Shown: positions 1-5,584 of the stretch, in pieces
How the letters are laid out: every line of letters begins with the position of its first letter
How positions within the stretch are numbered: position 1 is the first letter of the stretch
The notes under the pieces: model-generated
What the model saw: the letters and a program-made list of their open reading frames with translations, nothing else
Databases searched by the model: none
What the model was told of the DNA's origin: nothing
Origin: Acetobacteraceae bacterium
GTDB taxonomy: Bacteria; Pseudomonadota; Alphaproteobacteria; Acetobacterales; Acetobacteraceae
Direction of reading: 5' to 3'
NCBI GenBank assembly: GCA_030039695.1
Contig: JASHVB010000288.1
Location: 1-5,993, forward strand
Length of the DNA: 5,993 bases
Translations under genes and position numbers: made by a program

Positions 1-196
1 TCGAGCAGCACCATGGGGCGTGAATTCAAGGATCGCTCCGATGCTCGGGTTCAAGCGGTTCTACGCCGCGGCGGTTACCATTGCAGGGATTGAACCGCTG
101 CTGCGGATCCGCAAGGGACAGTTCAACCTCGGTCGGCTACGTCCTCGGGATGAATGTGCACCTGCTGTCTGGGATGCAGTCCTGACAGTCCAATGA
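1..196 (+). pseudogene. IS6-family transposase, C-terminal remnant, frameshifted
   Basis: This is the tail of a DDE transposase of the IS6/IS26/IS240 type, cut by the left window edge. From base 3 one reads EQHH. After a one-base gap near 14-17 the frame continues at 17 as GVNSRIAPMLGFKRF, then AAVTIAGIE (about 68-94) and RIRKGQFNLGRLR (about 107-145), ending at TGA 194-196. The E..H block followed by R..PMLGFK.F and then TIAGIE...RIRKGQ is the usual end of IS6-family transposases. The glutamate at 3-5 would be the third member of the DDE triad. The usual E-Q-D-H reads E-Q-H-H here. The single-base deletion puts the two halves in different frames, so the gene looks dead even apart from the window cut. 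I could not find a terminal inverted repeat after the stop. The family call is from remembered motifs; the frameshift is inferred from the motif continuing in another frame. Confidence 0.8.
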
Positions 197-685
197 AGTG
201 ACAGCATCGCGTGCCAACGGCCACCACTTCTGGCTCGTTATGCTGTTTGCGGGAGAAAAAAGCGGCGGGGCAACGGTGAACAACGGAAGATGACCCCGCC
301 GCAGTCTCTTTGCTCCAGAAAAGGTCGGAACGGCGGGATTCGATTGGACGAGAGTGGGCCCAAAGCCGCCGCACCTGGACGATGGAGCTCGACGCCCCGG
401 CGAGGCGGTGGACCGAGGGTTAAAAGTTCGAAAGCCGCGCTGGCGTGATATTTTGAAAGTTAGCAAACTAGCGGCGTTGAGTAGTACCGAGGACGGCGAG
501 TGGTGGTTATCGGACTTTGGCGCATGGGATGCGAACCTAGTCCGCTGCGCAGCGGTTGTGACCGACTGGCCTGGGCTGGGCAGTCGTACTGACAGAGCGC
601 TTGGCATCGTGATTAGGATGGGCCGGCCATAACACCGGAACCTTGACCACCGGGCGCATCCAGCGCCAGCGATCCGCTCCTCATA
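197..685. other. 489-base stretch with no recognisable gene
   Basis: Read in all frames on both strands, this stretch gives only short or compositionally odd open frames and no protein family I recognise. The longest are 92 codons on the plus strand (354-632) and 156 codons on the minus strand (137-607). The minus-strand frame runs back across the transposase remnant. Part of the stretch (about 440-490) is more A/T-rich than the genes. It lies between two decayed genes and is most simply read as degraded DNA. The only clear structure is a perfect 14-base palindrome at 542-555. I found no tRNA, no IS6-type terminal repeat and no CRISPR-like repeat in it. Confidence 0.6.
542..555. repeat. Perfect 14-base palindrome
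   Basis: The sequence CCGCTGCGCAGCGG is its own reverse complement (two 7-base arms, no spacer) and the match does not extend at either side. It could be an operator for a dimeric regulator, but there is no intact gene start nearby. In G/C-rich DNA such a palindrome may arise by chance. Function unknown. Confidence 0.4.
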
Positions 686-1146
686 GTGACGGCTTCGGGA
701 GAGCAGACGACAATAATCATCCGCACGGTTTGGGGTGGGTTCCCGCAGAGAAAGCCAGCATCACACTGCCGCACAAACACCTACGTTATGCCTAGGCCGG
801 TCGCGAGTATGACCACGACAGCGTGTGGAGTGTGGATGCCGTGGCGGGCCAGGTCGGGCAAACGATGTGCGACGCTATGCAGCATCATGGGATCCAAACG
901 GTGGTCGCCCTGACACTGCCGGAACTCGGTCGCCATCCGCGTTTGATGGTTGAGACGTAGCGCATCAGCAGTGTCAACATCGTGGCCACCAACGGATTCT
1001 ATGGCAAACACGATGCCATCCGCCGGCGGTTCTATCGACGGCACAAGGCTATCGAGTTCATGGAAGAGCCTATGGTCCGCGACATCACGGAAGGGGCGCG
1101 ATGCAGGATGGTTGGATTTCCTCAGAAGAAAAATCCGTCCTTATAA
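686..1146 (+). pseudogene. Phosphotriesterase-family amidohydrolase, broken N-terminal fragment
   Basis: The translation resembles the first third of phosphotriesterase-related (PTE, aryldialkylphosphatase/lactonase-like) metal hydrolases. From a possible GTG at 686 one reads TTIIIRTVWGG. One base is lost near 735-745, and the next frame continues PAEKASITLPHKHL (about 748-783+), matching the family opening TV.G..P.E..G.TLPHEHL. The metal-binding H-x-H is kept, but with lysine instead of the usual glutamate. Further on come GIQTVVALTLPELGRHP, then RISSVNIVATNGFY, then EEPMVRDITEGA (to about 1107), which align in order with T(V/I)VD.T.PGLGR.P, T..NIV..TG.Y and E.MVR.ITEGI. Two in-frame TAG stops lie at 793-795 and 958-960. 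After the EGA block the similarity ends and the frame runs to TAA at 1144-1146. The rest of the barrel, with its lysine and remaining histidine/aspartate metal ligands, is missing. No functional product is expected. The family call rests on motif memory, not on a search. Confidence 0.72.
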
Positions 1147-1147
1147 G

Positions 1148-1177
1148 TTGACGCCGCCCGAACGCGCAGCGCATCAT
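1148..1177 (+). promoter_or_regulatory. Candidate sigma-70 promoter for the glxBCD operon
   Basis: TTGACG (1148-1153) is a good -35 hexamer. After 18 bases, CATCAT (1172-1177) matches four of six positions of TATAAT. Transcription would start near 1184, giving a leader of about 25 bases before the glxB ATG. It is the only good -35-like hexamer I see in the 62 bases between the broken hydrolase and glxB. The -10 is weak, so an activator may be needed, or the true promoter may lie further upstream. I saw no sigma-54 (-24/-12) motif here. Confidence 0.35.
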
Positions 1178-1208
1178 GAGTTGATTCCACGCAGTCGGAA
1201 GTTACGTC

Positions 1209-2099
1209 ATGTGCGGCATTGTTGGCCTGTTCCTGAAAGATCCAGCGCTGCAGCCGTCGCTCGGCCGCTTCACGGCGGCGATGCTGGCGACACTGACCGA
1301 CCGCGGCCCGGACAGTGCCGGCTTCGCTGTCTACGGCGAGGGCAGGCCGGGCGCCATCAAGCTGACGCTGCGTGGACCGGACCCAGCGGATCTCCGCAGT
1401 CTGACCACTGGCCTCGAAGACGAAAGCTTCCAGATTGCCTTGCATGGCGACCACACCGTGCTGACCGTCCCAACGCGGCAGGAACAGGAAGTACGGCATC
1501 GTCTTGCAACCCAGGCGCCACACGTGACCGTGGTGGCCTCTGGCCAGCGGATGGAACTCTATAAAGGGGTCGGCCTTCCGCCGGAGGTTTCCGGCCGGTT
1601 CGGCCTCGCGGATATGCGCGGGACGCACGCGATCGGACATACCCGTATGGCGACCGAGTCAGCCGTCACCACGGCCGGCGCCCATCCCTTCTGCACTGGT
1701 CCCGACCAATGCCTCGTGCATAATGGCTCATTGTCCAACCATAACGGCGTTCGACGCGCGATGCAGCGCGAGCGGATCGCTTTCGAGACCGATAACGACA
1801 CTGAAGTGGCAGCGCGTTATCTGACCTGGCGCATGCACCAGGGGGCCAAGCTGGACGAGGCGCTGCAAGCAGCGCTGGTCGATCTGGATGGGTTCTACAC
1901 GTTCGTCGTTGGAACCGAGTCGGGGTTCGGCGTCTTGCGCGATCCGATCGCCTGCAAGCCTGCTGTAATCGCCGAAACCGACGGCTATGTCGCCTTCGGC
2001 AGCGAATATCGCACACTCGTCGATCTGCCCGGCATCGGGGATGCGTACGTCTTCGAACCAGAGCCGGCGCGGGTTTATTTCTGGGAGCACCGGGCGTGA
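1209..2099 (+). CDS. glxB: Class II glutamine amidotransferase subunit of split glutamate synthase / N-methylglutamate synthase (GlxB/MgsA)
   Basis: This 296-residue protein corresponds to the N-terminal glutaminase domain of glutamate synthase. It is an Ntn hydrolase that should release ammonia (or methylamine from gamma-glutamylmethylamide) for the GlxD subunit. It starts MCGIVGLF; removal of Met1 leaves Cys2 as the nucleophile, which fixes the start at 1209. A GGAAG ribosome site at 1197-1201 supports it. Family motifs occur in order: DRGPDSAGFA (31-40), GHTRMATES (143-151) and AHPF (158-161). HNGSLSN (171-177) holds the oxyanion/glutamine-binding residues, and DNDTEV (195-200) follows. 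The length fits GlxB/MgsA proteins (about 300 residues). There is no signal peptide or membrane segment, so it is cytoplasmic. It is the first gene of the operon, and its TGA overlaps the glxC start. The family is certain; glutamine versus gamma-glutamylmethylamide as substrate is open. Related PurF- or GlmS-type enzymes are excluded by the two genes that follow. Confidence 0.93.
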   Translation: MCGIVGLFLKDPALQPSLGRFTAAMLATLTDRGPDSAGFAVYGEGRPGAIKLTLRGPDPADLRSLTTGLEDESFQIALHGDHTVLTVPTRQEQEVRHRLATQAPHVTVVASGQRMELYKGVGLPPEVSGRFGLADMRGTHAIGHTRMATESAVTTAGAHPFCTGPDQCLVHNGSLSNHNGVRRAMQRERIAFETDNDTEVAARYLTWRMHQGAKLDEALQAALVDLDGFYTFVVGTESGFGVLRDPIACKPAVIAETDGYVAFGSEYRTLVDLPGIGDAYVFEPEPARVYFWEHRA

Positions 2100-2800
2100 A
2101 CGAAGCGCTGCATCCGATCATGGTGGACCTGTCGCGGGTGACCCTGCGCGACCTGCATAATGAGCTGCACGGCCTGTCGCCGGATAGCAATCGGATGTGG
2201 TGGCGTCTGATCAATCCCCGCGGGGCACATTCGGTCGCGGTGGGTCTGAACGCGCCGGTCGTCGTCTCGATCGAAGGCCATGTCGGATACTATGCCGCCG
2301 GAATGAACGCACTCGCTCGCGTTCTCATTAACGGCAACGCAGGCCCCGGTGTCGCCGAGAACATGATGTCGGGCGAAGTCAGGATCGCGGGCGATGCCAG
2401 CATGGCGGCAGGCGCGAGCGGGTGCGGCGGCTTGCTGGTGATCGACGGCAATGCCGGCGCCCGCTGCGGCATCTCAATGAAGGGCGTCGACATCGTGGTG
2501 CGCGGCTCAGTCGGACACATGAGTGCCTTCATGGCGCAGCAGGGCAATCTGGTGGTATGCGGCGATGCCGGCGACGCGCTGGGCGACAGCCTGTACGAGG
2601 CGCGAATTTTCGTGCGCGGCGGCGTGAAAGGCCTCGGCGCCGATTGCGAGAACAAGGCGATGGGCATTGCAGACCGTGCCATCCTGGAGGACCTGCTGAC
2701 ACGTGCCGGATATGCCGATCTGGCTACTTCAGAATTCCGGCTCTACGGCTCGGCACGGCGGTTGTATCACTTCCATGTCGATAACGCCGGTTCGTACTGA
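2096..2800 (+). CDS. glxC: GXGXG beta-helix subunit of split glutamate synthase / N-methylglutamate synthase (GlxC/MgsB)
   Basis: This 234-residue protein corresponds to the C-terminal GXGXG domain of glutamate synthase large subunit. That domain is a right-handed beta-helix with a structural role in joining the glutaminase and synthase parts. The glycine-rich turns repeat at regular spacing: NGNAGPGVAENM (80-91), AGDASMAAGASG (98-109), DGNAGARCGISM (117-128), RGSVGHMSAFM (136-146) and CGDAGDALGDSLYEA (155-169). They end in IFVRGGVKGLGADC (171-184), a typical GlxC ending. It starts with GTG at 2096, whose TG is shared with the glxB TGA (a GTGA overlap), so the two genes are probably translationally coupled and made in equal amounts. 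It has no catalytic residues of its own. The length is normal for the family. The assignment is secure from the repeats together with its position between glxB and glxD. Confidence 0.92.
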   Translation: MNEALHPIMVDLSRVTLRDLHNELHGLSPDSNRMWWRLINPRGAHSVAVGLNAPVVVSIEGHVGYYAAGMNALARVLINGNAGPGVAENMMSGEVRIAGDASMAAGASGCGGLLVIDGNAGARCGISMKGVDIVVRGSVGHMSAFMAQQGNLVVCGDAGDALGDSLYEARIFVRGGVKGLGADCENKAMGIADRAILEDLLTRAGYADLATSEFRLYGSARRLYHFHVDNAGSY

Positions 2801-2807
2801 CGTGGCC

Positions 2808-4145
2808 ATGAACACCGCCACTCCCCCAACGCCCCGCACGGCACCGCGCCAGTCGGCCACCTTCGATCTCTACACCATCACCGAAATTCAGCGTGCCGCG
2901 GCCACTGGCATCTACGACATTCGCGGCTGCGGGGCGAAGCGCAAGCTGCCGCATTTCGACGACCTGCTGTTTCTCGGGGCTTCGATCTCACGCTATCCGC
3001 TGGAAGGATACCGCGAGCGCTGCGACACCAACGTCGTGCTTGGCACGCGCTTCGCCAAGCAGCCGATTGAACTCAAGATACCGGTGACCATCGCCGGCAT
3101 GAGCTTCGGCGCGCTCTCCGGGCCGGCGAAGGAAGCGCTCGGCCGCGGCGCGACCCTCGTTGGTACGTCCACGACAACCGGCGATGGCGGCATGACTGAG
3201 GAAGAACGCGGGCATTCCCGGACGTTGGTCTATCAGTGCCTGCCGTCCCGCTACGGCATGAACCCGACGGATCTGCGCCGAGCCGATGCGATCGAAGTTG
3301 TCGTAGGGCAGGGCGCAAAACCGGGCGGCGGCGGAATGCTGCTAGGCCAGAAGATCACCGCCCGGGTTGCCGCGATGCGTCGCCTGCCGGAAGGCATCGA
3401 CCAGCGCTCTGCGTCCCGCCATCCCGATTGGACCGGGCCGGACGACCTCGCCATCAAAATCGGTGAACTGCGCGAGATTACTGCGTGGGAAAAGCCGATT
3501 TACGTGAAGGTGGGGGCCAGTCGGCCCTATTACGACGTGGCCCTGGCAGTGAAAGCGGGCGCCGACGTCGTGGTTGTGGATGGCATGCAAGGTGGCACCG
3601 CCGCCACCCAAGAGGTGTTCATCGAACATGTCGGACTGCCGACTCTGGCGGCGATCCGCCCCGCCGTGCAGGCGTTGCAAGACCTTGGCATGCACCGCAA
3701 GGTGCAACTCATCATCTCCGGCGGCATCCGCAATGGCGCGGACATGGCGAAGGCCCTGGCGCTTGGCGCCGATGCCGTCGCCATTGGCACGGCCGCGCTG
3801 ATCGCGCTCGGCGACAACAGCCCGGCGCTGGAGGAGGAGTACCAAAAGCTTGGCACGACCGCAGGTGCCTATGACGACTGGCATGAGGGCCGGGACCCGG
3901 CGGGCATCACCACGCAGGATCCCGAACTGGCGGCACGCCTCGATCCGGAACTCGGTGGACGCCGTCTCGCCAATTTTCTTTCGGTTATGACAATGGAGGC
4001 ACAGGCAATCGCCCGTGCCTGCGGCAAGCGTCATCTGCATAACCTGGAGCCGGAGGATCTGGTCGCGCTGACCCTGGAGGCGGCGGCGATGACCCGTATC
4101 CCCTTGGCCGGAACGGAGTGGTATCCGGGCAAACCCGGCATGTGA
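2808..4145 (+). CDS. glxD: FMN-binding glutamate synthase-like subunit (GlxD/MgsC)
   Basis: This 445-residue protein is the FMN-binding TIM-barrel synthase subunit. It should reductively join the amino or methylamino group with 2-oxoglutarate. Motifs of the glutamate synthase barrel appear in order: PVTIAGMSFGALS (92-104), TTTGDGG (122-128, usually S.TGEGG) and QGAKPGGGGMLLGQKIT (168-184). IYVKVGA (231-237), then GADVVVVDGMQGGTAATQ (251-268) and IISGGIRNGADMAKALALGADAVAIGTAA in two parts (302-318 and 319-330) complete the FMN/phosphate site. The first ATG after the glxC stop (2808) is preferred. An in-frame GTG at 2802 would add two residues. The frame is open further up, but only inside glxC. 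No strong ribosome site is seen, so coupling to glxC is likely. The cysteine cluster that binds 3Fe-4S in GltB is absent: where CPVGVATQ is expected the protein reads DPAGITTQ (363-370). No NADPH-oxidising GltD-like partner is present in the window. Confidence 0.92.
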   Translation: MNTATPPTPRTAPRQSATFDLYTITEIQRAAATGIYDIRGCGAKRKLPHFDDLLFLGASISRYPLEGYRERCDTNVVLGTRFAKQPIELKIPVTIAGMSFGALSGPAKEALGRGATLVGTSTTTGDGGMTEEERGHSRTLVYQCLPSRYGMNPTDLRRADAIEVVVGQGAKPGGGGMLLGQKITARVAAMRRLPEGIDQRSASRHPDWTGPDDLAIKIGELREITAWEKPIYVKVGASRPYYDVALAVKAGADVVVVDGMQGGTAATQEVFIEHVGLPTLAAIRPAVQALQDLGMHRKVQLIISGGIRNGADMAKALALGADAVAIGTAALIALGDNSPALEEEYQKLGTTAGAYDDWHEGRDPAGITTQDPELAARLDPELGGRRLANFLSVMTMEAQAIARACGKRHLHNLEPEDLVALTLEAAAMTRIPLAGTEWYPGKPGM

Positions 4146-4150
4146 AGACC

Positions 4151-4172
4151 GCCGGCCCCAACGCAAGCCGGC
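4151..4172 (+). other. Small G/C hairpin between glxD and glnT
   Basis: GCCGGC at 4151-4156 pairs with GCCGGC at 4167-4172 across a 10-base loop, five bases after the glxD stop. There is no T-run behind it, so it is not a proper intrinsic terminator. It could protect the glxBCD message end or slightly lower expression of the next gene. GCCGGC is self-complementary and common in G/C-rich DNA, so chance is a fair explanation. Confidence 0.25.
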
Positions 4173-4187
4173 ATGGATTCCAAGAAC

Positions 4188-4197
4188 GAGAAGGGGA
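4188..4197 (+). promoter_or_regulatory. Ribosome binding site deciding the glnT/gmaS start
   Basis: GAGAAGGGGA is a purine-rich Shine-Dalgarno stretch that ends four bases before the ATG at 4202. The reading frame is open back to an ATG at 4118 inside glxD, which lacks such a site. This stretch therefore decides for 4202 and gives a product of the usual family length. Confidence 0.6.
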
Positions 4198-4201
4198 CGG
4201 C

Positions 4202-5533
4202 ATGGACACGATGGCGCTGGAGCCGGTGGACCGGACCGACTGCCTGTCGCGCAAGGCAAGCGAGTTGGGCATCCGGTATTTCATGGTCTCGTTCGTTGAC
4301 CTGCTCGGGCAACAGCGCGCCAAGCTTGTCCCTGTTGCGGCGATCGACGGCATGCATCGCGACGGCGCGGGCTTTGCCGGCTTCGCCGCCTATTTCGACA
4401 TGCAGCCTTCCGATCCTGACATGCTGGCAATGCCGGACCCGGACAGCTTGATTCAGCTTCCCTGGAAACCGGAAGTCGGCTGGCTTGCATCGGATCTCGT
4501 GATGTGCGGCCAGGCAGTGTCGCAGGCCCCGCGTAACACCCTGAAGCGCGTTCTGGCACAGGCCGGTTCGCTCGGCTACACCATGAAGACCGGCGTCGAA
4601 TGCGAGTTCTTTCTGATCACGCCGCAAGGCAATGCGATCAGCGACACCGCAGACGCGGCTCCCAAGCCCTGCTACGATGCCTCGGCGCTGATGCGGCGCT
4701 ATGACATTATCACCGAGATCTGCGACGCAATGCTGGCATTGGGTTGGCACCCATACCAGAACGACCATGAGGATGCGAACGGCCAGTTCGAGATGAACTG
4801 GCAGTACGCGGATGCGCTGACCACCGCCGACCGGCACGTGTTCTTCAAGTTCATGGTGCGCTCCATCGCCGAAAAACATGGGCTGCGCGCCACGTTCATG
4901 CCGAAGCCCTTCGCCCATCTCACCGGCAACGGCTGCCACGCGCATATCTCGCTCTGGTCGGGGGATGACAACGTCTGCGTCGCGCCTGCCGATGCGCTCG
5001 GCCTGTCACCACTCGGCTACAGCTTTCTCGGCGGACTGATGAGCAATGCCGGCGCGCTTTGTGCCCTGCTCAATCCCACGGTGAATTCCTACAAGCGGAT
5101 CAACGCGCCAGTAACCCAGTCCGGCGCCACTTGGTCGCCTAATGCCGTAACTTACTCCGGCGACAATCGCACGCATATGATTCGGATCCCGGGAGTCGGA
5201 CGGTTCGAGCTGCGGCTGGCCGACGGCAGCGTCAATCCATACCTGTTGCAGGCCGCAATTCTGGCGGCCGGCCTCGACGGCGTGGAATCCGGCCATCACC
5301 CCGGAGAACCGCTTCACATCAACATGTACACCGACGGTCACACGGCAAAGGATGCAGCGCGGCTGCCACTCAACCTGCTGGACGCGCTGCGCGAATTTGA
5401 AACCTCAACCGCGCTGCGCGACCGGCTCGGACCGGAATTTGTCGCCGCCTATCTTCGGCTGAAGTATCTTGAATGGAACGATTTTTCGCGTCACCTGACC
5501 CAGTGGGAACGCGAACGAACCTTAGACTGCTGA
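4202..5533 (+). CDS. glnT: Type III glutamine synthetase-like ligase (GlnT), possibly gamma-glutamylmethylamide synthetase (GmaS)
   Basis: This 443-residue ATP-dependent ligase belongs to the glutamine synthetase superfamily. It joins glutamate with ammonia to glutamine or, in the GmaS branch, with methylamine to gamma-glutamylmethylamide. The N-terminal beta-grasp part spans about 20-105 and the catalytic part about 110-435. Visible active-site motifs are GVECEFF (131-137; metal-binding Glu133/Glu135), HEDANGQFEMNW (189-200; Glu190, Glu197) and KPFAHLTGNGCHAHIS (235-250; the ATP-site signature with His246/His248). NPTVNSYKR (291-299), NRTHMIRIP (322-330; Arg323) and RFELRLADGSVNPYL (334-348; Glu336, Arg338) follow. 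All key residues are present, so the enzyme should be active. The C-terminal adenylylation loop typical of GlnA is not obvious. Length and position behind glxBCD fit both GlnT of rhizobia and GmaS of methylotrophs (about 440 residues). The choice between them cannot be made without neighbours or a tree. It shares the operon direction and is 56 bases from glxD. Confidence 0.9.
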   Translation: MDTMALEPVDRTDCLSRKASELGIRYFMVSFVDLLGQQRAKLVPVAAIDGMHRDGAGFAGFAAYFDMQPSDPDMLAMPDPDSLIQLPWKPEVGWLASDLVMCGQAVSQAPRNTLKRVLAQAGSLGYTMKTGVECEFFLITPQGNAISDTADAAPKPCYDASALMRRYDIITEICDAMLALGWHPYQNDHEDANGQFEMNWQYADALTTADRHVFFKFMVRSIAEKHGLRATFMPKPFAHLTGNGCHAHISLWSGDDNVCVAPADALGLSPLGYSFLGGLMSNAGALCALLNPTVNSYKRINAPVTQSGATWSPNAVTYSGDNRTHMIRIPGVGRFELRLADGSVNPYLLQAAILAAGLDGVESGHHPGEPLHINMYTDGHTAKDAARLPLNLLDALREFETSTALRDRLGPEFVAAYLRLKYLEWNDFSRHLTQWERERTLDC

Positions 5534-5584
5534 AACGGCGGGCGCTAATCTTTGAGTGTTCGACACAGGTCAGGACCACCGTTC

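Noticed and set aside
420..440. GTTCGAAA resembling a tRNA T-loop
   Set aside because: The flanking bases do not form a T-stem, and no acceptor, D-arm or anticodon arm can be built around it.
600..625. TGGCA...TTAGG resembling a sigma-54 promoter
   Set aside because: The downstream element lacks the required GC at the -12 spacing, and no intact gene starts nearby.
354..632. Plus-strand 92-codon open frame in the gene-free stretch
   Set aside because: No ribosome site, no recognisable motif and no neighbour support. It is an ordinary length for chance in this composition.
793..960. Two in-frame TAG codons read as possible pyrrolysine, suggested by the methylamine context
   Set aside because: The gene matches a phosphotriesterase family rather than a methylamine methyltransferase. 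It also carries a frameshift and has lost its C-terminal part, so ordinary gene decay explains the stops.
950..1564. Plus-strand open frame of 204 codons across the hydrolase remnant and the start of glxB
   Set aside because: It runs in a different frame from both the phosphotriesterase-like motifs and glxB, and its product is low-quality Arg/Pro/Ser-rich sequence.
3342..4259. Long open frame on the minus strand (305 codons) opposite glxD
   Set aside because: It lies almost entirely opposite a gene with all family motifs, shows no family motif of its own, and is the usual antisense shadow of G/C-rich coding DNA.
4031..4945. Long open frame on the minus strand (304 codons) opposite glnT and the end of glxD
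   Set aside because: Same reason: the sense strand holds the complete glutamine synthetase motifs, and the antisense product is rich in shadow-type Arg/His/Ala with no recognisable domain.
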